The notes: a model not told the origin generated them from the sequence alone. A stretch of DNA of 64,000 bases from Ligustrum vulgare (GCA_963555705.1 OY743183.1:29113932-29177931), one strand, 5' to 3'; shown: positions 44,449 through 55,709, counted from the first letter of the stretch. Program-made: numbers and translations.

Positions 44449-45909
44449 CTAAGTTCTAATAGACTTTTTTTTGAAAGTCTTGGACTTAAATTCTGCTAAA
44501 ATATCTGCATTCTCCGGAATAGGTGGCCTTAGACGGCTTAATTTTGCTACAATATCTGCATTTGTTGGCCTACGAGGAGGAGGGCTTTGCTCATTCTTTC
44601 CATCAAAGTGTGGGTTGCTCTTGAGATAGTGTTCGGTTGCCAAGAAGCATTGATGACCTACATAAGCTGTTTCCCAATCACACGCATTGAAGTTGTATCC
44701 TCACTACAAGTAGGACATGCTTTATATCCATGAGCTCTACAGTCTGATAGACTACCTATGGTTTGGAAAATCGTTAATTGTCTACAATAACGAGGCATGA
44801 ATCATGAAAACCCCCTGATTTTTGTTACGTCATCCTTCGTGTACCAATGGACCACAGTTCCTTCAACTCATACACTAAGGGATGCAAGAACACGTCCATG
44901 TCCTTACTAGGTAATTTAGGCCCTGGGATCAATAGAGTCAACATTGGATACTCCGATCTCATGCATAGCAATGGTGGTAGGTTGTTAACACGTCATAATT
45001 ATCGGCCATGTAATGTATGTCTGACTCATGTTTCCAAATGGATTGAAACTGTCTGCGACCAACCCCAATCAGACATTCCGATTTTTCTTGCAAAGTACGG
45101 ATGTTTCTCATCGAACTATCTCCACGCCTTCTCGTCTACAAGATGCGGCATCTCGTCATCATCCTTAGACTTGCCTGTACTATGACACCTCTTGAGTCCT
45201 ACTGTTTCCTTCATGGAAAATAAACCTTTAAGTCTGGGTGCCAAGTGAAAATATCTCAATATTTTATGTGGCACATTCTTACCAGGATCTCTTCCAATGT
45301 TGTTCATCCAATGACTTTCCTTACACACGGGACAATTTTACCATGCTCTTTCCAAAACTGTACAAAGTCATGCTTATAGACATGAATAGATTGGAAACCC
45401 AGGCCCAACATCGTCATCATCTTCTAGGCTTCATAGTGAGAGTACTCAAGGCTCATGTTCAGAAATGCTACCTTCAACAGTTGTAAAAGATCATCTAAAG
45501 ATTTGTTTGTCCACTTGTTCACCGCCTTCAGATGCATCAGTTTCACTAAAAAGTTTAATGAAGAGAACGAAGAAACTCCAAGATAAATTTCTGAATGAAG
45601 AGCCTCAAACGATTGATCGTATAGGACATCAGAACCTGCAGCATCACACTCATTCTTGATTATCTCATCCATAACATTGGCCATTTCGTACATCACCTGA
45701 TCTCTCAAACCCATCCCCTCATCCGGTATGTCCGCATTTCCATGTTCAACCTCGATCTCACTGCGGTGAATCCATGTGACATATCTCACTATAGAACCAT
45801 TACGATGTATATGATATACAACAGTCTCCAAATCATGGTTACACCCATTTAAATATTTGTTACAAGTGCATTTGACCCTCATCCGGTCATTTACAAGTGG
45901 TCTCGCCAT
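44449..45909 (-). pseudogene. TNP2-type CACTA transposase pseudogene
   Basis: Minus-strand pieces in the order expected for TNP2. 45909-45424 begins with the transposase-associated zinc-binding segment (C-x-C-x6-C-x-H core near residues 14-25) and ends with F-L-V-K-L-M-H-L-K... N-K-W-T-N-K-S-L-D-D-L-L, the usual start of TNP2. 45420-45116 continues with M-L-G-L-G-F, C-x2-C-K-E-S-H-W and V-P-H-K-I-L-R-Y-F. 44960-44840 gives L-L-I-P-G-P-K-L-P-S-K-D-M-D-V-F-L. 44643-44449 is a later segment (F-D-G-K-N-E-Q). Stops and frameshifts separate the pieces and the middle is missing, so it is inactive. Confidence 0.8.
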
Positions 45910-45929
45910 ATCTATATAAGCTTTTAAAC

Positions 45930-46680
45930 CAATTAAGAATTCTTGAGACTTTCAATTTCTAACATTCGTCCAGATTTTATCAATTTCCATCTCGACATCC
46001 TATAAGAAAGAATAATAATGTATATTATGTGACAATTTCAAGTGACATGAATGTTCTAAGTTCACCTTATCACTCCACGCCTAATAAAAAGGTAAGGGCA
46101 CTAACCATTCATCATTGATATGTGAAATAATTAATTTTTTTCTTTTTTCCATTGATGTAATTATATTTTCACCTGTAAATTTTGGCAGCATCTCCCCTAA
46201 GTTCTCTTAAGTTTGTATTATTGAATATAGTTCCCACCCGGAGAACTTAGGGAGATGTCAAAGTATACACAAAACTATATATACATTAGCAGAAAATGAA
46301 TAAAATTCATTATTTTGTAGATCAATGACAAACTCTCCAAAAGTGTGAGAATTTGAAGATCAATTTGTAAAAATCAAATTGCCAATAATGTGTGCAGTTT
46401 TCGATTTACAAACTGATTTTCAAACGGTTTTCTAAGTTTTTATACAAATGCAGTGTAGTGTGTACACTAAAATTTCTAAAATAAATAATACATATTAAAC
46501 ACTAAAAATATCTAAAAAATTAACAAAAACATGTCTAAATGTCTTACCAATGGTCCAAATAGTGCCTGGTTCGATTTTCTACCTTCAACTTCGATTATGT
46601 TGATGAGAGGCCTGGAGAAAACGAAAATTTCGAGGAAAAAGAAGGTTTGAATATGGTGAAAAAAGAAATTGAAGCTGTGG
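45930..46680. other. CACTA interior, no gene recognised
   Basis: AT-rich sequence upstream of the transposase remnant, where its promoter would have been. It includes a short inverted repeat around TTCTCCTAAG/CTTAGGGAGA at 46190-46255. Confidence 0.4.
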
Positions 46681-47536
46681 GGTGACATATGTCGTCCTAC
46701 TAAAAATTACTATTTATAGGAGTGACAAATGTTGTCCCAGTATTTAAAAATGCGGGATCGATTCTCGCTAAAAATATGGGCCTACAGGGACGAAAAATGT
46801 CGCCCCTATAGTACAACACGCTTGCCCCTATAGATTTAAAAAATGCGAGGAGATTTCCCGCTAAAACATTTATGTCTATAAGGATGACATTTTCATCTAC
46901 TAGGGCGACTTACGTCTCCTCTACTCATCTGTTAACGTATAAGGGCGACCCAGGCTTGTCGCCTGTAAAATGTCGCCCCTATTTCTTCGTTTTCTTGTAA
47001 TGAGGACCAAAAAATCAAACTAACTTTCCAAAAAATCAAACTAACTTTATAAATGATAATGCTATTTGAACATACTACTTTCCACACAAGGTGCCACATG
47101 GTCCATCTCGAGATATGAAATAGTCAAAATATCTCGATATTTTGATAACCAAAATATCATCAGATTTGTCACTTAAAATTAAACCCTCGTTCATCAAAAC
47201 CTCCATCATTCCCGCTATCCACACCCATCCCTGATTGTTTCTCCTTTGTGCAAAAATCCCATCGACGACCGCTCCATTCACGCCGGCGAACTTTTCGGAA
47301 TCATGGAGGACCCACATTCGTCACCTACATTTTGCAGATCCGGTTTGTCCAATTCATTATTTTCAGATTTTCAAATTCGCTCCTTTTTTCATCTTGTTTC
47401 AAATCTTTTGCTTTATCCATTGAATTTACATTAGTGTGAACAACCTATTTTTTGGGGCAACTGACATAATATTGGCTTACTATTTCCTGAAGCTATTTGC
47501 GGATTTTTCCCCAGAATCATATGCACCCAACCATTG

Positions 47537-47540
<4 letters not shown>

Positions 47541-47606
<66 letters not shown>

Positions 47607-47609
47607 TTT
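47541..47609 (+). repeat. (AT)n and T-run microsatellite in MULE
   Basis: About 28 uninterrupted AT units followed by a T-run, upstream of the transposase start. Confidence 0.95.
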
Positions 47610-47785
47610 CTTGTTTAAGGGATGCATTTCATGTGCCTTTTTTGAACCGCTAGTGAATGTTTAGATAGAAGAGCTTAGATTTTCTATGACCAAGAAATAT
47701 TTATTTAATTTTATATGAATAGTTAATATTTTTTCTTCACTCCGAGTTCGTCATTATATCTTTAACAGAAAATGAAACCACCAAT

Positions 47786-50262
47786 TTGGATGATGCGGTG
47801 TTGAGTAGAAATGAAGAAGATGGTTTTTTATTCACTGACCCATTGGTTGGAAATGATATTGAGATTGTGCCTAAGGTAGGGATGAAATTCAAGGATGAGG
47901 AGGAGGTATTTGAGTTTTACAAAAAGTATGCTTATCATTTAGGCTTTCGTGTTAGAAAAATAAATTCAAAGAAGGGTGAAGATGGGGGTATCATATATCA
48001 AGCATTTGTGTGTAGTCGAGAAGGTCAAAGATGTAGTAGTGCAAGCTCTTCGTTGAAGCCACAACCAACTGTTCAAACAGGTTGTAAAGCTAGAATGTCT
48101 GCTTGTTCAGATGTTTCAAGAATCTGGCGAATTACTAAAGTCCATCTAGAGCACAACCATTAGACCAGTCCTTCGAAATCCAGGTTATATCGATGCAACA
48201 GACAAATAACTGAATATGTGAAGAGACAGTTAGAAGTAAATGACATTGCTGGGATTCCTCTGCATAAATCATATAACTAGCCGTTGTAGAAGCAGGTGGG
48301 TATGAGTCGATGACATTTATTGAAAAAGATTGTAGAAACTATATAGATAAGGTGAGGCGATTGAGACTTGGCGAAGGTGATGCAACTGCCATCGCAGTAT
48401 ACTTTTCGAAAATGCAATCACCATGTCCTGGATTTTTCTTCAGTTTGGATTTGGATGAGGAAGGACATTTAAAGAATGTATTTTAGGCTGACAATAGGTG
48501 TAGACAGGCTTATAAGGAGTTTGGGGATGTAGTAACATTTGATACGACTTACTTGACTAACAAGTATGATATGCCATTCGCTCCATTTGTTGGCGTAAAC
48601 CACCACGGACAAACGACACTGCTTGGTTGTGGTCTGGTTTCTAACGAAGATACCGAGACTTTTGTGTGGTTTCGTGCATGGCTTGAGTCTATGGAGTATA
48701 GGGCTCCCATGGGAATAATCACTGATCAGGATAGGACTATGCAGAATGCTATTGAAATCGTGTTTCCTAACACGAAGCATAGATGGTGCTTGTGGCATAT
48801 ATTAAAGAAGTTTCCTGAGAAATTTGGATACCATAGCCAAAAGAGTTCCGTATTGTCGATCGTGCATGACGTGGTATATGAATCACAAAATAGTGAAGAA
48901 TTCGAAGTAGGTTGGGGTAAAATGGTTGACATATATAATTTTCAAGATAATGATTGGTTGAGTGGTCTTTTTAGAGAAAGAAGTCGTTGGGTTCCTTGTT
49001 TCTTGAAAACAAGTTTCTGGGCTGGGATGTCTACCACACAACGGAGTGAGAGTATAAATGCTTTCTTCGACGGATATGTTCATTCGAAGACATCTTTGAA
49101 ACAGTTTGTGGAACAATACGAGCAGGCTTTGAGATGTAAGGTTGAGAAAGAGTTTCTAGCTGATTTCAAGTCATTTTCACAGATGATCCCATGTGTGACT
49201 AGGTATGAGATGGAAAAGCAATTTCGAGATGTTTATACAATCACTAAATTTAAAGAGTTTCAAGAACAACTAACTGGGAAAATGTACTTTGATCTTATAT
49301 CTATCGAATATGGGGGTGATGGTACTAGGTATGTAGTGGGGGAAGATGTCATCGTGCATTCATGTATGCGCCAGAAAAATTATGTCGTTGAGTATGACAG
49401 TGTTAGTTGTGAGATTGTTTGTTGTTGTCACGTGTTTGAGTTTAGGGGAATAATGTGCAGGCATGCCCTTACAGTTTTAATTCGTAATAAGGTGACACAT
49501 ATTCCCGATAAGTATATTTTAAAGAGATGGAGAAAAGATGTTAGTACATTGCATAATAAGGTGAAGATAAATTACAATGGATGGATTAGTACTCTTGGCC
49601 AAGCAAATTACGATCGACTGTGTCAAACATTTTACAAGATAGCGAACTTGGTTGCAGATAATGATGAACAAACTGGAGAGATAATTCAATGGCTGGAATG
49701 TAAAGCTAATGATTTAACAATTTAAAAGTCAAAAGTGAGTGTCGACATCAATTTGACATCTCAAAAAACCATTGATGTTCAATGTGATTCCATTAACACG
49801 CAATTTGATTCCATTTTGGATCCAAAATGCTCTAAAACAAAAGGGGCCCCTCGAAAAAATAGGAAGAAAGGACCTTTGGAAAACATCTCAAAGAAATCGA
49901 AGGTAAATGATTTTCTACGTTGTTAAGTTGTACTTTGTTAGTGTAGTCTAATATAGAGCTCATCTTGTAAGCGACTGTAAAACCAGCTCAAGGGAAGAGA
50001 ACACCCCAGAATGATGTCGAATCAAGTGCTGGCCATGGAGTTCTTCAACCGACGGTCTCTTTCTCGCAGCAACTGATGGTAAGCTATTTTTTAGGATGCT
50101 TTATTGTCATTTAAACTCTTTGTACATATGTTTATATAATTATATTATATTATATTATTTATTTATTTATTTATTTATTATTATTATTTTGCAGGGATAC
50201 GGAGGACCCTTGCTATCAACTTGGGGGATCAATGGAGATGATGGATTTAGTAGTTGGTAATG
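47786..50262 (+). pseudogene. FAR1/FRS-like MULE transposase, disabled by stops and one frameshift
   Basis: The first part (47786-48163) is a FAR1 DNA-binding domain: K-V-G-M-K-F, then Y-A-Y-H-L-G-F-R-V-R, with Cys residues and a final H-N-H. The second (48290-49725) holds the MULE transposase core with acidic residues in F-D-T-T-Y-L, I-T-D-Q-D-R and T-Q-R-S-E-S, then a SWIM zinc finger (V-C-C-C-H-V-F...C-R-H-A). The C-terminal tail continues to about 49902 (K-G-A-P-R-K-N-R-K-K-G). Two likely small exons follow, the last at 50195-50262 (reads G-Y-G-G-P-L-L-S-T-W-G, then TAA). Lesions: TAG at 48161, a frameshift near 48275-48285, TAG at 48484 (usual Trp codon) and TAA at 49723. Otherwise the sequence is well preserved. 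FAR1/FHY3 family light-signalling regulators descend from such transposases; here the gene is still inside its transposon. Confidence 0.88.
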
Positions 50263-51971
50263 GTGAATTGGTGTTGTGATTCAATTAAACTGTACAAACT
50301 ATGAACAAATTAGAAAACTTTGAAATGTTTGGATGGAATTGTGATGCTATTGGATCTCTATTATTTTAGTTTTAAATGTGATTTGGTATGAATAAATTCC
50401 TGCTTTAAATCTGCAGTTGTGAATCATGATTGACATGGCTCTTCAATATATTGAATTAAAGACAGTTTGTTCATGAATTATGAGTGCACATTGGTACTAA
50501 TAGCAGGGACATGAGCTGGGTGCAGGCAAAATTGATAGTTAAATTTGAAATGTAAACCAAACAAACATTTTTAACACTCGATACATGAATTCACTAGGGA
50601 ACTAGTTTACATTTGAATTGTAAACCAAACAAACATTAGTTACTTCCTAATTCCACTACTAGAAAAACTTAGGATACTTCAATTTTCTTAACATATAGCA
50701 ACTTCCTAATTCGACTAACAAAACAAACGAAATTCAATAAGTAATGCAACATCAATGGAGAAACTATTAGACGACCAACTTTTCTCTACCCTTGCAAATC
50801 TTAATTTTCACAATGATCTTCACATCATCTTCCAAAGTAGTCCGTCCCATCGTTTTCGATAAGCGAGATAAATCTTCATTCTCAGGTTCATCACACCGAA
50901 CATTGGAACCCCCTATACTTGACTGGCCTTTGTCCCGCTTGAAGTAGCCATAACAAACGCGAGCATTTTTTCCTAACATCTCGAAAACCTGAGACATGAA
51001 ATCAACGAGTACTAGGATTATTCAATTCCCTTTTGAACATAAGCAAACTAACGTAGGACTAAGTATTAGGATCAACAATAAATTCCCACAAAATTCACCA
51101 AAAAAATAAAATTCACCCTTAGATTACACAAACAAAAAGCAACTTCTTAAGATTATTCAATTCAATGGTACAGACACGATTTCAATTCAATGGGGAACTA
51201 TTGACTTTCAAAGAACAACAGACTTTGCTAAATCCTCAATTCATGGGCACATACTAATTTTCAGAGAAGAACTACTGAATCTTTGGAGAACAACAATATA
51301 TTATTCAATGGATGGATTAATAACATTTAACTAATTCTTCCAACAAAAATGCATTGGAAGAAATTAATTTGGCCTCATTTTCACAACTGGGCTACGCAAC
51401 ATTCTACTAATTCAAAGGCTAATAATAATTTACAAATGGGTTTGCATTCAAAAATTACTAAACCTACCTAAGCCCTAATAATACAAAATCTGAGATATAT
51501 TGCCACAAAATAAGAGGTTTAAAGAAACGCGTACAATACACAATCTTACCTTTCTTGTTTGCAAAAAGAGCATCAACAATGAGGGTAATCTGTGAAGAGG
51601 AGTGACAAACAACAAGGAGAGAGCGCGGGAGCGTTTTTCCCAAAATCGCGTTTCATATCCGGAAACTAGGGCAGAATAGAAGATGAAATATTGCACAATT
51701 TTTTTGCACTAATTTCTTGGCGAATTCTCTGGAGACATTGGAGAAGGACACTGCACGATGAATATACAACGATCTCGAACGGTTTCAGATGAGGGAAAAT
51801 TTGAAGACCAGAGGGTGAGAAGAGTTGCGGTTGATCTGGGTTTGCACATAGGGTTTGCTTGCAACGCATAAAATAGGCCCATGTGATTTTTTTAACTTAT
51901 TAGGGGCAAAATGGTAATTTGATGACCGTGTGGCACCTTTGTGGCAAGTAGTATGTTCAAATAGCATTATC
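50263..51971. other. Right half of MULE: mostly non-coding
   Basis: Apart from the frame at 50767-50997, no gene was recognised. 51560-51860, just inside the right terminus, is more GC-rich and may be the promoter and first exon of a minus-strand captured gene. Confidence 0.4.
50767..50997 (-). CDS. Unrecognised small ORF or exon inside MULE
   Basis: 76 codons. On the minus strand CATGTCTCAG immediately before GTTTTCGAG could be a splice acceptor, so this may be the last exon of a gene transcribed from the right terminus rather than a complete gene. It has no recognisable domain; it is rich in Lys, Asp and Glu with a K-I-x-V-K-I-K-I-C pattern near the end. It could be a second MULE protein or a captured host exon. 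Confidence 0.3.
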   Translation of the reverse strand: MSQVFEMLGKNARVCYGYFKRDKGQSSIGGSNVRCDEPENEDLSRLSKTMGRTTLEDDVKIIVKIKICKGREKLVV

Positions 51972-51981
51972 CCTTTATAAG

Positions 51982-52851
51982 TAGAGATGTAATTTTCTTA
52001 TCTTAGATTTTCGAACTATTTTAGTTTAATTTGGGCGATGATGCTACATGGACTCACCCGACTACACGTTGGATTACTCCTCCTCTCACATGGGTGTGCG
52101 GTGAAAAAAAAAGTTTTATAATTGAACCTATACACTCGAAATGAATCGGATCTCAAAAGAAGATGTGCAAATATGCAAGGGACGTGTTGAAGTCAACCCT
52201 AGTTAAAGAAAAGTAAACATGGAAAAAGTAGGAAAGAAAGCCACTTGGCTTGATGGTAAGATGGAAATTAAAGAACCTGGAACTTTTGACCAAGTTTAAG
52301 AAAAGAAAAAAAATAAAATAAAAAACAATGAGAATGACTCATTGCAAAAGGTGGAGGCATGGACAAGTAACGAACTTATTCTTTTAGAACAAAGTGAACA
52401 AAAATCTTAGCAATTCTTCATCTCTTAACAACTTCAGGATATGGTTGCTACTTACCGTAAACCATTTTAGTTATACCTATAAAGTTGGACACCAACATAG
52501 CTAACCTTTTCCACTTGTCTTAAAATCCGAAGCCTATGTCTGAAAACCCTTTAAAAAAATCAATCAAATTTTCTTAAGACTGTATGGTAAAATTTGTTTT
52601 TAAATTTTGTTTATAAATGAAGATGTGACAACATTTAATTGGTTTATTTTGTTTAAAAGTTAAAGAATAATGGACGAAAATCTTTGACTAATCAAAATTA
52701 TTGATTTTTCAAATAAATAATTTAATAAAATGTTGTTATACGACTATTTATATAAACAAATTTTGACCAAACAAAGGCTCAATAAAGTAGAAGAATTTGG
52801 TAAAACACATACCCCACACGCCTGCCTACTCCTACCCCATGCCCTTTGTTG
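51982..52851 (+). other. Upstream region of the lipid transfer protein gene
   Basis: 870 bp of AT-rich unique-looking sequence between the MULE and the gene's TATA box. No other gene seen. It presumably holds the gene's promoter; I did not recognise defined cis-elements beyond the TATA box. Confidence 0.5.
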
Positions 52852-52857
52852 TATAAA
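52852..52857 (+). promoter_or_regulatory. TATA box of the lipid transfer protein gene
   Basis: TATAAA in GTTGTATAAAGCAACG lies 85-90 bp upstream of the ATG, allowing a leader of about 55 nt. Confidence 0.75.
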
Positions 52858-52941
52858 GCAACGCATAGTAGGTCTCTTCGTTAAGCTGCAACTTTTCTTG
52901 ATTCACAATTTCCTACAACATTTATTTCCATACAATATCCA

Positions 52942-53748
52942 ATGGCACCTCAAAAAGTTGCAATGGGCATAATCTTGATTCTTGTCGCCATGTTTTGGGG
53001 TGGCGTGGATGCGCAGTCAAGGGATTGCACGAATTCGATTGTTAGTATGTCTCCATGCCTAAATTACATCACCGGGAACTCATCGAGTCCGTCCACTGGA
53101 TGCTGCACACAGCTCGGGACCATAGTCCGATCGCAACCTGAATGCTTGTGTCAAGTACTTAATGGTGGTGGCTCCTCCCTCGGCCTTAATATAAACCAGA
53201 CACAGGCTCTAGCACTGCCTAAAGCCTGTAATGTCCAAACCCCCCCTTTAAGCCAATGCAATGGTAATATTCCTCATCAAAACTTTCTTCTTCCATTTAT
53301 TGTTATAAATTTATCTGTCTGGAGCCTAAACATGCTCTACACTTATCCCTCCACACAATCTTTCCAGGGGTGTATTGAGTTTTTACTGTTTTATATATAT
53401 ATATATATATATATATCTTTTACTGCTATTAACGTTACAGAATTCTTACCAAAAATTCTGTCATTTGTGCAGCTGGTTCGCCATCAGGATCTCCCGGTAC
53501 ACGAAATTCTCCACACACTAATCCTTCCGGTTAAAGATATATTATCTAATAGTTATTTTACGATTATATTATTTAAATATTTTATTATTCATTTTTATTT
53601 CTTGTACAATGCTGCAGATGGTGGATCAGAAAATGTGCCATCGCCTGGAAATAATTCTTCAGATGCAACTTCCTCCAAATTGGCTGCTCCACTGATGTTT
53701 TTTCTTCTGTATGTTGCATCCTATGTTTCAAATTTAAACATGTCCTGA
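52942..53748 (+). CDS. GPI-anchored non-specific lipid transfer protein (LTPG type), three exons
   Basis: Exons 52942-53263, 53473-53529 and 53618-53748 join to a 169-aa protein. The introns begin GTAATA and GTTAAA and end GTGCAG and CTGCAG, and reading phase is kept at both joins. Residues 1-24 are a secretion signal ending V-D-A. The eight-cysteine lipid-transfer pattern follows: Cys29, 39, 54-55, 68, 70, 96 and 106, with C-x9-C, CC and C-L-C. A Ser/Pro/Asn-rich linker comes next (exon 2 and start of exon 3), then S-S-D-A-T-S-S as likely anchor site and a hydrophobic tail L-A-A-P-L-M-F-F-L-L-Y-V. Proteins of this class sit on the outer plasma membrane face and help export or bind cuticle and suberin lipids; the substrate here is unknown. 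It is the only intact ordinary host gene in the window. Close paralogues (xylogen-like, LTPG) cannot be told apart by eye. Confidence 0.93.
   Translation: MAPQKVAMGIILILVAMFWGGVDAQSRDCTNSIVSMSPCLNYITGNSSSPSTGCCTQLGTIVRSQPECLCQVLNGGGSSLGLNINQTQALALPKACNVQTPPLSQCNGNIPHQNFLLPFIVINLSVWSLNMLYTYPSTQSFQGCIEFLLFYIYIYIYISFTAINVTEFLPKILSFVQLVRHQDLPVHEILHTLILPVKDILSNSYFTIILFKYFIIHFYFLYNAADGGSENVPSPGNNSSDATSSKLAAPLMFFLLYVASYVSNLNMS
53391..53416 (+). repeat. (AT)n microsatellite in intron 1
   Basis: TATATATAT run about 26 bp long within the first intron of the lipid transfer protein gene. Confidence 0.9.
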
Positions 53749-54038
53749 TTTCTTCATAGAGGCGACCAGTTTTCAGTATGCAATCTTGCTACAAATGTGA
53801 GTGAATTGTCATCCACATTGTGAGTGGGATTGTGAAACTAGAATAATTCTTTCATCAGTATGTCGTAATACATCGAATATCATATAGAAATTTTGTTGAG
53901 ATATTGGGTTGGTGAAGTATTAGGTTTGTATTAGTTGGGATTTTTGTTGACCTATTGTTTTGTTTATTCAATTATTGCTCGTTGTCTCTTTCTGTATAAA
54001 TAAATAAAAATAAATAAATAAATAAATTCTGGTCGACA
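53749..54038 (+). other. 3' flank of the lipid transfer protein gene
   Basis: Probable 3' untranslated region, followed by AATAAATAAAAATAAATAAA at 53998, which may serve as polyadenylation signal. Confidence 0.5.
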
Positions 54039-54048
54039 TTGTGCTAAT

Positions 54049-54210
54049 CAGGAAGGATATGATGCCCATTGTGGGCACCATAATCTTTATCCACCTTGTA
54101 AGTGAGACTAACCATGTGGCATAAAAAAAAATAATATTTCTGCCACATGTAATTCCCACACAAAATGGGTAAGGATTATGGTGCCCATTGTGGGCACCAT
54201 ATCCTTCATG
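54049..54210. mobile_element. Fold-back MITE, Mutator-like
   Basis: 162 bp. The left end CAGGAAGGATATGATGCCC and the complement of the right end CATGAAGGATATGGTGCCC form long inverted repeats. Each arm contains the palindrome GCCCATTGTGGGC. The flanks TTGTGCTAAT and TTGTACTAAT match at nine of ten bases, a 9-10-bp duplication. Confidence 0.8.
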
Positions 54211-54299
54211 TTGTACTAATATACATCTAACACCACTAATAGAGTTGAAAATACAATTAGAAAAAGAAGAAGAACAAAGAAAAAAGTTATATCTTTAAC

Positions 54300-54480
54300 A
54301 TTTAGCCCTTGTTTGATTCCCATTAAAATTATCTATTTTTCTACAGTACTCAATTTCAACCATCCATTAAAAGTCAAGTCCACAATATTTGACTTTTCAA
54401 TCAAATCTCATCCATCTATTCTCCTAAAAATCACTATTCATTTTTAAAAAACTCTTTTTAAACAATACCAAACACACACT
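54300..54480. mobile_element. Probable Tourist-like MITE, first of an adjacent pair
   Basis: Starts AGCCCTTGTTTGATTCC and ends ACCAAACACACACTTA. The inverted CTTGTTTGRT-type ends are typical of small Harbinger-like MITEs. Borders approximate. Confidence 0.45.
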
Positions 54481-54780
54481 TAGGCCGGTCCGTTTGATAC
54501 ACACATTGTCATGGAATGGAAAATGAAATTTACTCGTTCGATTGCTTTTTTATGGGTGGAAAATATTTTATATCGTGTCTCGATATCCGTGATTTTCTTT
54601 GAGGAAAATGTTTTCTTTAAGTTTAGTAGAGATTAATTTTTCACTTGCACCACTTTAATGAAACACATCCAACTTCCTACATTTTATTTTACATGGAAAT
54701 ACATTAATTTCTTGAAAATTAATTTTCTGCAATTTAATTTCTTTTCACTCAATTTCCATGTTTGCAATCAAACGACCTAG
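54481..54780. mobile_element. Probable Tourist-like MITE, second of the pair
   Basis: Left end GGCCGGTCCGTTTGAT and complement of right end GGTCGTTTGATTGC are inverted, and the centre includes inverted copies of CATGGAAAT-type text. No clean duplication was seen because the neighbour abuts it. Confidence 0.5.
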
Positions 54781-54935
54781 ATTTCAAATTGCATAGGAGT
54801 TGGGGTACCAATTTGAAATCTAAATGCAAATATTATTAACTATTTTAAGCATGTGGTAAGCAAGCTACAAGTTTTTTCATTAGTCTTGTTAAATTATATT
54901 TACTTGATTACTTCAATACGTTGAATCGGAATTGA

Positions 54936-55080
54936 TCTAGTGCTCACAGTTGGCACATTTTATGGCACACACTGTGGATATGATGTTGCCATGTGTCTCA
55001 AAAAATATTTATAGGGACACGTGACAGCATCACAATCACAGTGGACACATTTTATAGCGTCTACAGTGGACACTGGATCG
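54936..55080. mobile_element. Fold-back MITE
   Basis: The 65-bp left arm (GATCTAGTGCTCACAGTTGG...) is complementary with changes to the right arm (...CTACAGTGGACACTGGATC), with a 10-bp centre AAAAAATATT. No transposase; superfamily unclear. Confidence 0.6.
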
Positions 55081-55709
55081 GGATTGTACACTGAATACAG
55101 GTAAAACTCGTTTTTGACACCATTAAAATTTCATTTGGATCGACATATATTTTTTTCTCAAGCTAATCACTAAAGGCTATATTGATTTTTTGTTTAAACA
55201 ATAGTAATTTCTGTTGGGTATTAATTTTGTGTTTCTTTATATTGGCTTACATATGTAAAATACAATATATCATTGGCTATAATCAGACTCCAAAAATATC
55301 TATTGTGTATGGACTTTGTAATATGTATAGACCATAGTCCAATTAAGAATAATAAGCTATTAATCGCGGAGACAAGGAAGATTATATATAGAGATGTTAT
55401 TCGTACAGGTAAAACTTACATAATTTGTACAAGTAGCCGAATAAGGTCAAAATAGTAAATATTGTCTGACAATTTTATCCTTTTATCAAATTTTCCAAGG
55501 TAAGTCCCTGATTTATCTATTTCTTATATTTGGACTTGAGGTTCTAATGATTCTATTCTTTCAAAACCATTTTTTATATCTTTTGGATATATTTTACCAT
55601 TATTTCCAAAATGCATTATTTCATTTTTTATTTCATTCAATCTTTTTCTAATAATTTCAATTTCAATTTCTCATTCAATAGTTAATCTAGGCATTGTAAT
55701 AAACTACTT

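Larger units (their letters stand above)
43370..47002 (-). mobile_element. Decayed CACTA (En/Spm) element carrying transposase remnants
   Basis: The right end CGTTTTCTTGTAATG is a one-base variant of the complement of CACTACAAGAAAACG, a common plant CACTA terminus. Subterminal hairpin repeats GGGCGACATATGTCGCCCCT and variants cluster at 43370-43600 and 46680-46990. Between them on the minus strand are pieces of a TNP2-type transposase and of a second En/Spm protein. The left terminus was not found; the start is approximate. Confidence 0.75.
47054..51972 (+). mobile_element. Complete Mutator-like element (MULE) with FAR1/FRS-type transposase
   Basis: The left end GATAATGCTATTTGAACATA and the complement of the right end agree over about 45 bp with a few changes. 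Flanking 9-bp sequences CTTTATAAA (47045-47053) and CTTTATAAG (51973-51981) match at eight of nine, the duplication length typical of MULEs. Inside, on the plus strand, is a FAR1-related transposase pseudogene (47786-50262), and on the minus strand a short unrecognised frame. The right end lies about 960 bp upstream of the lipid transfer protein gene. Confidence 0.92.

Noticed and set aside
47436..47618. Small ORF ending in a run of I-Y repeats as a peptide gene (also 61547-61771)
   Set aside because: The repeats are translations of (AT)n microsatellites.
52942..53748. Continuous 268-aa reading frame across the lipid transfer protein gene
   Set aside because: Both introns have good splice sites and together total 297 bp, so the unspliced frame stays open by chance. 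Splicing gives a coherent anchor signal and linker that the unspliced version lacks in exon 2.
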